From: JACVRW01 sp963837445
GTDB taxonomy: Bacteria > Actinomycetota > Thermoleophilia > Solirubrobacterales > Thermoleophilaceae
Direction: 5' to 3'
Assembly (NCBI GenBank): GCA_963837445.1
Contig: CAWINK010000002.1
Span: forward strand, 592,179-656,178
DNA: 64,000 nucleotides
Shown: positions 16,721 through 25,226 of the stretch, piece after piece
Numbering within the stretch: position 1 is the first letter of the stretch
Layout: every line of letters begins with the position of its first letter
Program-made: the position numbers and the translations under genes
The notes under the pieces: model-generated
Told to the model about the DNA's origin: nothing
The model's input: the letters and a program-made list of their open reading frames with translations, nothing else
Databases searched by the model: none

Positions 16721-17794
16721 GTGAGCAGCCACAGCCCTCACGTCTACGCACATCTCGACATGGACGCCTTCTACGTGAGCGTGGAGCTACAGCGGCGGCC
16801 GGAGCTGCGCGGGCTTCCCGTGGTCGTGGCCGGCAGCGGGCCGCGCGCGGTCGTCACGACGGCGAGCTACGAGGCGCGCAGGTTCGGCATCTTCTCGGCA
16901 ACGCCGGCGGAGCGGGCGCGGCGGCTGTGTCCCGACGCGATCTTCGTGCCGCCTGACTTCGAGCTCTACCGCGCCCGCTCGCGCGAGGTGATGGCCGTGC
17001 TGCGCAGCCACGTGGAGCGCGTGGAGGTCGTGGGCCTCGACGAGGCGTATCTGGACCTCACCGGGCTCGATCGCTATCGCTCCGCCGCCCGCCGGGTGAA
17101 GGACGCCGTGCGCACCGAGACCGGGCTCACCTGCTCGGTCGGGCTCGGGCCGAACAAGCTTGTCGCGAAGGTCGCCTCCGATGCCGAGAAGCCGGACGGG
17201 TTCGTGGAGCTCACGGCCGACGAGGCCCGGATCCGCTTCGCCGAGGCCTCGCCCGGTCTCGTGCCCGGCATCGGCCCGAAGACGGTGGCCAGGCTCGACC
17301 AGCTCGGCATCGCCACGCTCGGGCGCCTGGGCACCACCTCGGACATCCAGCTCAAGGAGTGGTTCGGCACCCGCCTCGGCCCCCACCTCGCCGCGCTGGC
17401 GCGCTTCGAGGACGAGCGCCTGATCGAGACCGTGCGGGTGGCCAAGTCCGAGTCGCGCGAGACCACCTTCGACCACGATCTGACCGGCCTCCCCCAGCTC
17501 GAGCCCGTGCTCGAGCGGCTCACCTCCGAGCTCTGCGAGACGCTCGCGCGCGAGGAGCGGCGCGGGCGCACGATCGGCATCAAGGTGCGCTTCAACGACT
17601 TCACCACGGTCACCCGCGCCCGCAGCCTCGACGCCGCGGTGAACGAGGTCGAGGCGGTCGGCACGGTGGCGCTCGACCTCCTCAGGCGGCTCGATCCGGC
17701 CCGTCCGGTGCGCCTTCTGGGCGTGCGGGTGGCCGGGCTGGACGAGGAGTCGGTGCATGCGCTGCCCGACGATCAGCTCTCCCTGTCGCTCTGA
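16721..17794 (+). CDS. dinB: DNA polymerase IV (Y-family translesion polymerase)
   Basis: 357 residues, error-prone lesion-bypass polymerase. Catalytic acidic residues are in AHLDMDAFYVSVE near residue 14 and VGLDEAYLDLTG near 107. The TTASYEARRFGI segment and VGLGPNKLVAKVASD are typical, as is the helix-hairpin-helix PGIGPKTVARL. The little-finger domain follows (ETTFDHDL), and the protein ends in QLSLSL, close to the beta-clamp-binding consensus. GTG start. All catalytic residues are present, so it should be active. I see no SOS box upstream. Confidence 0.95.
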   Translation: MSSHSPHVYAHLDMDAFYVSVELQRRPELRGLPVVVAGSGPRAVVTTASYEARRFGIFSATPAERARRLCPDAIFVPPDFELYRARSREVMAVLRSHVERVEVVGLDEAYLDLTGLDRYRSAARRVKDAVRTETGLTCSVGLGPNKLVAKVASDAEKPDGFVELTADEARIRFAEASPGLVPGIGPKTVARLDQLGIATLGRLGTTSDIQLKEWFGTRLGPHLAALARFEDERLIETVRVAKSESRETTFDHDLTGLPQLEPVLERLTSELCETLAREERRGRTIGIKVRFNDFTTVTRARSLDAAVNEVEAVGTVALDLLRRLDPARPVRLLGVRVAGLDEESVHALPDDQLSLSL

Positions 17795-17808
17795 TCTAGT
17801 CTTGAGCC

Positions 17809-19239
17809 ATGTCCTCCGATCGCCTGACAGGGCTCGACGCGTCGTTCCTCCATCTGGAGGACGGTGCGGCCCACATGCACGTGGCCGGCGTGATGCTCTT
17901 CGAGGGCTCTCCCCCGCCCTACGACGACCTGCTCGAGGCCATCGAGCGGCGCCTCGGGCTGGTCCCGCGCTACCGCCAGCGGCTGGCATTCGTGCCGCTC
18001 GGACAGGGGCGTCCGAAGTGGGTGGACGATCCGCACCTGAACCTGCGCTACCACGTGCGCTCGACGGCGCTGCCTGCACCGGGCTCCGAGCAGCAGCTCA
18101 AGGACCTTGCCGGCCGGGTGTTCGCGCAGCAGCTCGACCGCGACAAGCCGCTCTGGGAGATCTGGCTGGTGGAGGGCCTCGAGGGCGACCGCTTCGCGAT
18201 GCTGTCGAAGACCCATCACGCGCTCGTGGACGGCGTGTCCGGCGTGGACATCATGTCCGTGCTCTTCGACACCTCCGCTGAACCCGCAGCGCCCACCGAC
18301 ACCGGGGACCGCTGGCTGCCGCGTCCCCTCCCCTCCCCCGTCCAGCTCCTGGGCGAGGCGTTGATGGAGCGCGCCACGATCCCCGGCGAGCTGGTGCGGT
18401 CGGTCAGGTCGGTGTTCCGCGGCCCGATGCGGGTGGCCGAGGGTCTGCGCGACGCCGCCGTGGGCGTCGGGGCCATGGCGTGGGCCGGGCTCAATCCCGC
18501 GCCCCCCACGCCCTACAACAAGTCGATCGGCCCGCATCGCCGCTACACGTGGGTGCGCGCGAACCTCGCCGACCTGAAGGCCATCAAGAACGAGCTCGGC
18601 GGGACCGTGAACGACGTGGTGCTGGCGACCGTGGCCGGCGCGCTCGGAAAGCACCTGCGCCGCCGCGGACTGAACACCGACGGCCTCGAGCTGAAGGCGA
18701 TGGTGCCGGTGAGCGTGCGCGCCGACGTTGAGCGCGGCGCGCTCGGCAACCGCGTGGCCGCGATGATGGCCCCGCTCCCGGTCTGGTGCCAGGACGCGGT
18801 GGCTCGCCTCGACATCGTCCGCGAGGAGCTGAAGGGCCTGAAGACCGGCGGCCAGGCCGTGGGCGCTCAGGTGCTCACCGAGCTGTCCGGCTTCGCCCCG
18901 TCCACGGTGATGGGCCAGGCGTCGCGCGTGATGGCCCGGCAGCGCTTCTTCAACGTGGTGGTCACGAACGTGCCCGGCCCGCAGATCCCGCTCTACCTCG
19001 CGGGGCGCCGCATGATCGACCCGTTCCCGATGGTCCCGCTGGCCAAGAACCAGGGCCTCGGCATCGCGCTGCTGTCCTACGCCGGGCGGATCAACTTCGG
19101 CCTCGTGGGCGACTTCGACGTGATGTGGGACCTCGACGACTTCGCGAACGACATCCACGACTCGCTCGCCGAGCTGGCCTCGGAGGCCGGCGTCGAGCTC
19201 ACGGTGGAGTCGAATCCCGCCCAGGCGGTGCATGCGTGA
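17809..19239 (+). CDS. Wax ester synthase / diacylglycerol acyltransferase (WS/DGAT)
   Basis: 476 residues. Bifunctional WS/DGAT family enzyme that transfers acyl-CoA to fatty alcohols or diacylglycerol and makes storage wax or triacylglycerol at the membrane. The catalytic HHALVDG motif (HHxxxDG) lies near residue 135, preceded by PLWEIWLVEGL. The second conserved block NVVVTNVPGPQIPLYLAG and the C-terminal NFGLVGDFDVMWDLD also match. Starts 14 bases after dinB. Its stop overlaps the YbaK start (GTGA). Its presence fits the lipid theme of the window. Confidence 0.93.
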   Translation: MSSDRLTGLDASFLHLEDGAAHMHVAGVMLFEGSPPPYDDLLEAIERRLGLVPRYRQRLAFVPLGQGRPKWVDDPHLNLRYHVRSTALPAPGSEQQLKDLAGRVFAQQLDRDKPLWEIWLVEGLEGDRFAMLSKTHHALVDGVSGVDIMSVLFDTSAEPAAPTDTGDRWLPRPLPSPVQLLGEALMERATIPGELVRSVRSVFRGPMRVAEGLRDAAVGVGAMAWAGLNPAPPTPYNKSIGPHRRYTWVRANLADLKAIKNELGGTVNDVVLATVAGALGKHLRRRGLNTDGLELKAMVPVSVRADVERGALGNRVAAMMAPLPVWCQDAVARLDIVREELKGLKTGGQAVGAQVLTELSGFAPSTVMGQASRVMARQRFFNVVVTNVPGPQIPLYLAGRRMIDPFPMVPLAKNQGLGIALLSYAGRINFGLVGDFDVMWDLDDFANDIHDSLAELASEAGVELTVESNPAQAVHA

Positions 19240-19694
19240 GAGACAGGCTCGCGGACTGCGCGCGCGACCTGGGAATCGAAATGCAGGTGCAGCGGCTGGA
19301 GGCGTCCACGCGCACGGTCGCGGACGCGGCCACCGCGGTGGGCTGCCAGGAGGCTGAGATCGCGAAGTCGATCGTGTTCGTGGCCGACGGCGACCCGGTG
19401 GTCTGCGTGGCCTCCGGGCAGCACCGTGTGGACCTGGAGAAGGTTGCCGATGCACTCGACGTCGCCGAGGTCCGGCAGGCCCAGGCCGACGAGGTGCGCG
19501 CCGCGACCGGCTTCGCGATCGGCGGCGTGCCGCCGTTCGGGCACGACCTCCCGGTCCTGTTCGACGAGGCGCTGCTGAGCCACAAGCGCGTCTGGGCGGC
19601 CGCCGGCGACCCCCACAGCCTCTTCTGCGTGGACCCGCGCAAGCTGGCGCGCTGCATCAGTGCGCGCGTCGTGCCGCTCGGCGACGGCACTTAG
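19236..19694 (+). CDS. YbaK/EbsC family aminoacyl-tRNA deacylase
   Basis: 152 residues, the trans-editing domain that hydrolyses mischarged tRNA (Cys-tRNA-Pro in YbaK, Ala-tRNA-Pro in ProX). Seen: the AKSIVFVADGDPVVCVASGQ core with the conserved Lys, ATGFAIGGVPPFGH (the Gly-rich GxxPxGH loop), and a C-terminal domain with the LFCVDP strand. GTG start overlapping the WS/DGAT stop by four bases. A purely positional link with lipid metabolism is possible, but no functional link is known. Confidence 0.88.
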   Translation: MRDRLADCARDLGIEMQVQRLEASTRTVADAATAVGCQEAEIAKSIVFVADGDPVVCVASGQHRVDLEKVADALDVAEVRQAQADEVRAATGFAIGGVPPFGHDLPVLFDEALLSHKRVWAAAGDPHSLFCVDPRKLARCISARVVPLGDGT

Positions 19695-19704
19695 CCAGCG
19701 ATCG

Positions 19705-19728
19705 CTTACGGCTCCGCACAGCCGTGAG
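19705..19728. terminator. Hairpin between convergent ybaK-like gene and acyl-AMP ligase gene
   Basis: Nine-base-pair stem CTTACGGCT / AGCCGTGAG (one G-T pair) with a six-base loop, centred between the two converging gene ends. There is no T-run, but its position suits a bidirectional terminator. Confidence 0.5.
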
Positions 19729-19734
19729 TTGCGT

Positions 19735-21405
19735 TCAGGCGCATACGGAGTGCGTCCCATCTGGCGGCGTGAGCGCGAGTTGGCGACATTGGAACCGCTG
19801 CAGCTTTCCCGATGGAGTCTTGGGCAGGAGCCCGGCTGGGACGAAGTGGCACTCGTTCAAGCGCACACCGGCCACCTCTCGGCTCCGCCGCGTGAGCTGA
19901 CGGGCAAGGCGCTGCGGGGCTGGCGCATCAGCGCCGACTTCTGCGATAAGCGCAACCCGCGTTTGATCGTCCCGAATGATGTCTACGACAGCGACGCACC
20001 CGGGCCGGAGGGCCGCCAGTTGCCCGAGTTCAGCTTCGAGGCTGCACGCGAAGATGTTTCTTCCCCCAACGATGAACATGTCGTCCGCGCGCCCGGTGAT
20101 GTACAGCTCTCCTTCGTGGCAGAAACCCAAATCACCAGTGCGTAGTTCGCCGTCGGTGAACGCGCGTCGTGTCAACTCAGGCTTGTCGAGGTATCCCGAG
20201 GCCAAGCCCGAGGATCGCACGCAGACTTCGCCGACGGGGCCGGGGCCACGGACGCGGATCTCGTGTCCCGGCAACGGGGGTCCAACCGACACCAAACGGG
20301 CGTTCCCTGGCGCGCCGGGCTTGGTCTCCAACACCTGCCCCGCAGCGAGGGCTCGTGCGTCGACTTCTAGGACGCGGGGAGTCTGTCCCACGGGACTCAT
20401 CGTCACCGCGAGCACCGCTTCGGCAAGACCGTACGCGGGCGAAAAACATGACAAGGGAAAGCGGTCATCGCCGAACACCTCACGGACGCGATTCAGCGTT
20501 CCGGCCTCGACCCGCTCTCCTCCGATCACGCCCACTCGCATTGGGAAGCGGCCCGGCATAGGCCCACGAGCGGCTCGAGCCACAAGATCCCACGCGAAGT
20601 TCGGCGCGGCAGTCATCGTGGCCCGTGCGCGGGCGCAGTCCTCGAGCCAGCTCGCAGGTCGGCGGAGAAAGCGGGCCGGCGTGCCGAGAGTCAGCGGGAT
20701 ACCAGTCCAATAGCTGAACAACAGACAGCCAAAAAGACCCATGTCGTGGGACAGCGGCAACCAGGAAGCCAGCGAATCGGTGTCTGCGTCAACCCCGACC
20801 ACTCGTTCGAGGGCCGACAGCTGGAAGGCGATCGCGTCCGCCTCCAGCTGACAGCCGCGTGGTTCGCCGGTCGCCCCCGAGGAGTACTGGACGAAGATAA
20901 CTCCGCGCGGCGTCGCGAGCTCGGGGTCGCCATGCCCGTCGTGTTCGAGGCTCTCGAAGTCGAAGACCGGATGGGCGAGTTCAGCGTCCCGTAGTTGCCG
21001 AGCGATTGCAGGGTCGCTGGCAACGAGCTGGGGTTCGGCTTGCTTGCAGATCCTTCGCAGCTGGTCGAGATAGGCCTCAGCCCGCATCCCACGCGCCATG
21101 GTCGGCACGGAAATGATGGTGGCGCCGGCGGCCCACGCCCCCAGCACCATTGCGCAGGCGCCGGGCGAGTTGGTCAGTAGGCATGCGACGCGCGACCCCT
21201 TCTCGACACCTGCATTGCGCAGTCCAGTTGCTATCCGAAACGCGCGCCGCCGCCACTCGTCCCAGGTCCACTCCACAAATCCGGAGCCTTCCCATACCGA
21301 GAGATGCGCGCGACCCGACCGCTCTTGATCGAAGCGTTCCCACAGTGGGGGGACGTGATGAAGCTCCCCCCGCTCGGAACGTCCGTCAGGCGTGGGGGAC
21401 CTCAC
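19735..21405 (-). CDS. Fatty acyl-AMP ligase (FAAL-like acyl-activating enzyme)
   Basis: 556 residues. ANL-superfamily enzyme that adenylates a fatty acid and, in FAALs, loads it on an ACP. Seen: FVQYSSGATGEPRGC (P-loop, near residue 170), the FAAL-typical SWLPLSHDMGLFG, the YGLAEAVLAV motif, LRTGDLGF, GRADDMFIVGGRN, and the C-terminal catalytic Lys in PSGKLQRFQ. The strong FAAL signature HDMGL and an adjacent ACP gene support FAAL over acyl-CoA synthetase. GTG at 21405 overlaps the ACP gene by 20 bases; the longer frame upstream is the ACP in another frame. The region looks less GC-rich than its neighbours. Confidence 0.85.
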   Translation of the reverse strand: MRSPTPDGRSERGELHHVPPLWERFDQERSGRAHLSVWEGSGFVEWTWDEWRRRAFRIATGLRNAGVEKGSRVACLLTNSPGACAMVLGAWAAGATIISVPTMARGMRAEAYLDQLRRICKQAEPQLVASDPAIARQLRDAELAHPVFDFESLEHDGHGDPELATPRGVIFVQYSSGATGEPRGCQLEADAIAFQLSALERVVGVDADTDSLASWLPLSHDMGLFGCLLFSYWTGIPLTLGTPARFLRRPASWLEDCARARATMTAAPNFAWDLVARAARGPMPGRFPMRVGVIGGERVEAGTLNRVREVFGDDRFPLSCFSPAYGLAEAVLAVTMSPVGQTPRVLEVDARALAAGQVLETKPGAPGNARLVSVGPPLPGHEIRVRGPGPVGEVCVRSSGLASGYLDKPELTRRAFTDGELRTGDLGFCHEGELYITGRADDMFIVGGRNIFACSLEAELGQLAALRPGCVAVVDIIRDDQTRVALIAEVGADAPAPQRLARQLTRRSREVAGVRLNECHFVPAGLLPKTPSGKLQRFQCRQLALTPPDGTHSVCA

Positions 21406-21661
21406 CAGTACATTCGACGAACAGCTCGCCCACGGTAATGCGCTCCCAGACCCGGTCTTCGAGATCGCGCGACAATCGAGCTGGGTTGTACTCGTCAAGC
21501 AGGAATACAAGCACCTCGGCAATCGCGAGTGAGTCGAGTTCGAGGTCTTCGGCCAGGCGCAAGTCCGAGGTGATTCCTTCGCTCGGGACCTGCGCAATGG
21601 CACCCAGCTCATCCGCAAAGCGGCGCCATGAAAGTTCAGAATCGCCGAGGCGGTCTGTCAT
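21386..21661 (-). CDS. Acyl carrier protein
   Basis: 91 residues. The phosphopantetheine site is the Ser in LAEDLELDSLAIAEVLVFL (DSL motif), in an acidic four-helix protein. The ATG at 21661 overlaps the GNAT stop (ATGA), and its 3' end overlaps the FAAL gene by 20 bases, so it is very likely the acyl acceptor for that ligase. Separate from the primary-metabolism ACP, as no fab genes are nearby. Confidence 0.85.
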   Translation of the reverse strand: MTDRLGDSELSWRRFADELGAIAQVPSEGITSDLRLAEDLELDSLAIAEVLVFLLDEYNPARLSRDLEDRVWERITVGELFVECTGEVPHA

Positions 21662-22335
21662 CGGCGATGGTCTCGCGGCATGCGCACTCTTGCCTGCGGT
21701 GGAGCTGGACGGCGCGCAGCTTTCAGGAATCTGTGTGCTCGGTCTTCCCAATCCTCCCGATAGACGGCAAGTGTGAGCTGATCCCAACGTCGCCCGCCGA
21801 AGGCGAGATGATCGCGTAAGCAGCCCTCGACCTCGAAGTATCGACCAAGGCCGCTAGCTATCTCGGCATAGTTGTACTCAGGAGTCGTGAAGTACAGCTT
21901 GCGGAACGACCAGCACGAAAAGACGTAGTCGATAAACAGTGCGACGCCGAGCAACATCGTCGGCGAACGCCTGTGCGGTTCGAAACGGGCTGCGGCGACG
22001 TAGACGTGCTGGTCCTGGAAGTTCGCATGGTAGGCGAACACAAGTCCGATCGGGTCGGCTCGGCGGGGGCTGGAAACGAGGTACTGCACCAAGACGTTGT
22101 CCCAAAGGGTTCGCAGCCACTGGTCGGGGCTTGGGGTGGTGCCCCTATGCCGCCAGCGCCAGTTCAGTTCAGGACCGAGCTCCATTGCTTGGATGTAGCC
22201 ATAGTCGTTCGGCGTGATTGCCCGCAGCTCGACGTCGGCGCCCTGCAAGGGAGGCGGGACGAATGGCTCGTTCGGAGCGTCAGGCCCACGTTTCGGGGAC
22301 GGAGACCAGCCGTTGCTCGCGTTCGGGTCAGACAT
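21658..22335 (-). CDS. GNAT-family N-acyltransferase in the FAAL-ACP operon
   Basis: 225 residues. A Pro-rich N-terminus is followed by a GNAT-like fold similar to RimJ/RimL proteins: VELRAITPNDYGYIQAME, then DPIGLVFAYHANFQDQHVYV, and LGVALFIDYVFSCWSFRKLYF in the acetyl-CoA-binding region. In this context the acyl donor could be the acyl-ACP made by the neighbouring ligase rather than acetyl-CoA (inference). Starts one base into the stop of the upstream lipoprotein gene and overlaps the ACP gene by four bases. Assignment rests on pattern, not alignment. Confidence 0.65.
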   Translation of the reverse strand: MSDPNASNGWSPSPKRGPDAPNEPFVPPPLQGADVELRAITPNDYGYIQAMELGPELNWRWRHRGTTPSPDQWLRTLWDNVLVQYLVSSPRRADPIGLVFAYHANFQDQHVYVAAARFEPHRRSPTMLLGVALFIDYVFSCWSFRKLYFTTPEYNYAEIASGLGRYFEVEGCLRDHLAFGGRRWDQLTLAVYREDWEDRAHRFLKAARRPAPPQARVRMPRDHRR

Positions 22336-23180
22336 CAGAGCGGAACCTTGAGGCGGCGACCGTCCGTGCGGAACTCCACACGCTTCGGCTGTACGGCCAG
22401 CGCGGCGTAGACGCGGGAGCGGACCTCTGCGCGAATCGCCTTGCCGCTCTCGGTCATGAGCGTCGCCGTGGGGGCACCGGAGGGCGCTACCCCGACCACA
22501 CAGAATCGGCCACGCCAAGCCGGGTTCCCGCCAAAGCCGGTCACCAAACGCCCGCGCGCGGCCTCTCGCCGGCTTCCACACACGATGCTCGTCCTGGGGT
22601 TCACGTCTTCGACCAACGCCTCGGTCTGGATCAAGAGACAGATGGCTCGAGCGTTCGACACGATCCAAGTTGCGACCTTGGGGGGCGCGCCAGGAACGCT
22701 TTCTGCCGTCGCAGCGGAGACGCCGTATGGGGCGAGGCCCTGGTCAAGCGCTCTCGGCAGTCCGTTCGCAAACAGTCTCTCCGCGGTGCCCTTTCTCCCC
22801 GACATGTCGTTCGGCCTCAGCGGGGAAGAACCACCTGGCGGAGCCGGCGCGTCCGGCACGGGCTTTCCCACGTTCCCCGCAGCAGCGGGAGGCTTGCGGA
22901 CTGACCGCCGACGGGCTGCGCTGCGAGCGTCATCGCTTGCGGCCCGCTCTCCCACATGGTCGCGCCGTTCAGCGTAACCCCCTACTGAACGGGCCTCGCG
23001 TCCCGCGGTTTCTGCGTCGCTCCCCGCCACCACTCGTGGAGGCGCCGCCCGCTCCGACGAGACAGACCCCCTAGCAGCACGGTCCACGCCGCCTTGCTCG
23101 GAACGCGCACAACCGAAGAAAGCCGACGCCAGCAGGGCTAAGACGACGGGTAAGGCGGTACCGCTGCCTGTAGCCCGCAT
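22335..23180 (-). CDS. Predicted lipoprotein in the FAAL operon, unknown
   Basis: 281 residues. N-terminal signal ALPVVLALLASAFFGCARSEQ with a lipobox-like FFGC, then about 100 residues of Ala/Arg/Ser/Pro-rich linker, and a C-terminal domain (VATWIVSNARAICLLIQTEA, FCVVGVAPSGAPTATLM). Probably anchored outside the membrane. ATG at 23180 is chosen; GTG at 23183 is adjacent. I do not recognise the domain. Co-transcribed with GNAT, ACP and FAAL, so it may be a surface partner or acceptor. Confidence 0.65.
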   Translation of the reverse strand: MRATGSGTALPVVLALLASAFFGCARSEQGGVDRAARGSVSSERAAPPRVVAGSDAETAGREARSVGGYAERRDHVGERAASDDARSAARRRSVRKPPAAAGNVGKPVPDAPAPPGGSSPLRPNDMSGRKGTAERLFANGLPRALDQGLAPYGVSAATAESVPGAPPKVATWIVSNARAICLLIQTEALVEDVNPRTSIVCGSRREAARGRLVTGFGGNPAWRGRFCVVGVAPSGAPTATLMTESGKAIRAEVRSRVYAALAVQPKRVEFRTDGRRLKVPL

Positions 23181-23214
23181 CACGGTTCGGCGCGTTCACC
23201 GCGTGACGCTCGGC

Positions 23215-23607
23215 CTAGCAGTAGCACTCGAGCTGCCCGTAGTGGGCCTCCCGGGGCCCGCCGCCGTTCTTCACGACCGCGTAGCCGTACGTCTCTTCGT
23301 AGTAGTACTGGCGGACTCCGCCGTTACCGCACGCCCATGGGAAGTAGTCGTGGTACCCGTTCGAATCCCGCCACTGAAGGTTGACACACGGGCGGTGGTC
23401 CCTTCCCCAGTCTTCCCCCCAGTTCCAAAGGGGTGCATTCGGGCTGTAGGCCCGGCACTGCTCGCCTTCACTGAGGGGTACCCCCCAGCAGTACCAGTAA
23501 GCGGCCTCGGCGCGAGCGGTAAACACCGCGAGCGCTAGCCACGCGGCGGCCACGGTGCCGAAGAAGAGAACCATGGGCCTTCTCAACAGCACGGCAGGAC
23601 TTCTCAT
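23215..23607 (-). CDS. Small secreted Tyr/Trp-rich cysteine protein
   Basis: 130 residues from the ATG at 23607, which follows a GGGAGA-type ribosome-binding site. Signal or anchor segment PMVLFFGTVAAAWLALAVFTARAEA, then a compact aromatic region with five or six Cys (YWYCWG, EQCRAYS, RPCVNLQW, WACGNG, LECYC), likely disulfide-linked outside the cell. Family not recognised. It is probably the first gene of the operon running down to the FAAL gene, with a palindrome of the TAGAAAC type about 50 bases upstream. Confidence 0.65.
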   Translation of the reverse strand: MRSPAVLLRRPMVLFFGTVAAAWLALAVFTARAEAAYWYCWGVPLSEGEQCRAYSPNAPLWNWGEDWGRDHRPCVNLQWRDSNGYHDYFPWACGNGGVRQYYYEETYGYAVVKNGGGPREAHYGQLECYC

Positions 23608-23658
23608 CTCCACGTTCTCCCTTTCCCCGACCGACGATTGCCGAAGTCGCACCAGATG

Positions 23659-23678
23659 TAGAAATGATGCTGTTTGCA
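23659..23678. promoter_or_regulatory. Putative operator, TAGAAAC-N6-GTTTCTA family
   Basis: Reads TAGAAAT-N6-GTTTGCA, matching 6 of 7 and 5 of 7 half-site bases of the consensus seen at other promoters here, with the same six-base spacer. Located about 52 bases upstream of the secreted-protein start at 23607, in a locally AT-richer stretch. Confidence 0.5.
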
Positions 23679-23738
23679 AACGAGAGAAAACCATATGCTT
23701 CGCTACCTGTCAAGCACGTGCGACTTGACTGAGACGAC

Positions 23739-25226
23739 CTACGGCTCTGCGCGCAGCTGCGGGAAGCTGGTCGTGAAGCCTGGGTACGGACCCTGCTCCG
23801 GACAGCCGGGTCGCGCCACGTCTCGTCCTTCGGTGCGGAACACGTACTGGCTGATCAGCGGCTGGAGCTCCGGCGGGTCTGCGCTCTCCGGCGGCGCCAC
23901 GCTGCCGTTCGAGCAGCCACGGGAGTCGTAGACCGGGAGCCCGCTCGCGAGCTGGTCGAGCGTGCCCGGCGCCGGGTAGGCGTTGGCCCTGCCGTTCCCC
24001 AGCGGCCGCGGGTAGAAGGTCAGCGACTCCGGTCCGAGCACGGACGCGACGCGCAGGTATTGGACCGGGTCCTTGGCCAGCGGCAGGCTGCCGAACTCGC
24101 CCCCGGTGTCGCGCCCGAGCGTGGAGGCCGTCAAGTTCGCCAGGAAAGAGGTGATCTCGCGCTGGTTGGCACCCAGGTGCTGGATCATCGGGTTGACGTT
24201 GCGCAGCCAGGGCTGGAACTGCTCGAGCAGCGGCGGGAGCTCCCTGATCGTTCGCTCGAACGCGGGCACCCCTCGCTTCGTCGCGCTGACCACCGGACCG
24301 AGGCGCTGGAAGAATCCCCGGTACTCGGGGGCGAGCCGCCTGAACGCGTCGAACGTGCCCGCCATCTCGGTCGCCGCCGGTTGGAGATCCTTCACGACCG
24401 GCTCGCCGATCTCCGCGAACCGGGTGAGACGCGGCAGGGTCAGCCGGCTCTCGCGCTCGAAGCGCGGGAACTCCTTCCAGATCGCCGCGAACTCGCGGTT
24501 GCGCTGCGCGGTGACCGCCCAGAGCCGCTCCGACTGCACGATCAGGTTCCGCAGCTGCCCGTCCCGCTCGCTGATGGCGTCGAAGAACTCGCCCGTGGCA
24601 GCGAACGTCTCGCTGACCGCCTCTGACTGCGCGTTCAGCTCGCGCAGCAGGTCGTCGGACGCGGACACGAACTCGGGCAGGTTCCCGAACAGTGCGTTGA
24701 TGTCCGCCCCGCGGCCCTGGGCAGCCGCAGCCTGGGACTGCATCCAGGTCCGGAACGCCGCCCGCGTCTTGTCGTCGAAGGAGCGGAAGATCTCGTCGAG
24801 CTCGACCGTGGCGGCCACCGCCGAGCGCGGCAGGGTTCCGCCCTCGGGCAGCATTCCCTTGCTGTCGTGGCCGGGCGTGAGGTCCACGAAGGTCTCGCCG
24901 AGCAGCGTCTTCGTGCGCAGCATCGCGCGGGCGTCACGCGGGACGGGCGCGTAGCGAGCGCGCATCTCGATCGTTGCGTCCGTGCGGCTGCCCTCCGCGG
25001 CCTCCAGGCTCACGACCTTCCCCACCGGGACCCCCGCAATTCGCACGTCCGCCTGCTCGGCGAGCTGGGTCGCTTCGGGGAACTCGACGTGGAAGCGGTA
25101 CCCCTTCGGCTGGAGCGGCGAGGTTCCGCCGAAGGCCAGCCAGAGATACAGCAGCACCGCGAAGCAAGACAGGGCGAAGGCCACCATCACGGCGATCTGC
25201 CAGGGGCGCGGAGCCTGCTTGATCAT
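23739..25226 (-). CDS. Mce family lipid-transport protein (MlaD domain), sixth of the array
   Basis: 495 residues. N-terminal transmembrane anchor (IAVMVAFALSCFAVLLYLWLA), the MlaD/Mce domain at about residues 38-115 (YRFHVEFPEATQLAEQADVRI, GVPVGKVVSLE, TLLGETFVDLTPG), and a long helical region forming the expected shuttle or tube part, ending in a Cys-containing tail. Substrate-binding component of an MlaE-type lipid importer in the envelope. ATG at 25226 overlaps the preceding mce gene (ATGA). Last gene of the operon. Confidence 0.9.
   Translation of the reverse strand: MIKQAPRPWQIAVMVAFALSCFAVLLYLWLAFGGTSPLQPKGYRFHVEFPEATQLAEQADVRIAGVPVGKVVSLEAAEGSRTDATIEMRARYAPVPRDARAMLRTKTLLGETFVDLTPGHDSKGMLPEGGTLPRSAVAATVELDEIFRSFDDKTRAAFRTWMQSQAAAAQGRGADINALFGNLPEFVSASDDLLRELNAQSEAVSETFAATGEFFDAISERDGQLRNLIVQSERLWAVTAQRNREFAAIWKEFPRFERESRLTLPRLTRFAEIGEPVVKDLQPAATEMAGTFDAFRRLAPEYRGFFQRLGPVVSATKRGVPAFERTIRELPPLLEQFQPWLRNVNPMIQHLGANQREITSFLANLTASTLGRDTGGEFGSLPLAKDPVQYLRVASVLGPESLTFYPRPLGNGRANAYPAPGTLDQLASGLPVYDSRGCSNGSVAPPESADPPELQPLISQYVFRTEGRDVARPGCPEQGPYPGFTTSFPQLRAEP

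Noticed and set aside
19735..21618. 627-residue start for the acyl-AMP ligase
   Set aside because: The first 71 codons are the ACP gene in another frame; GTG at 21405 fits the family length.
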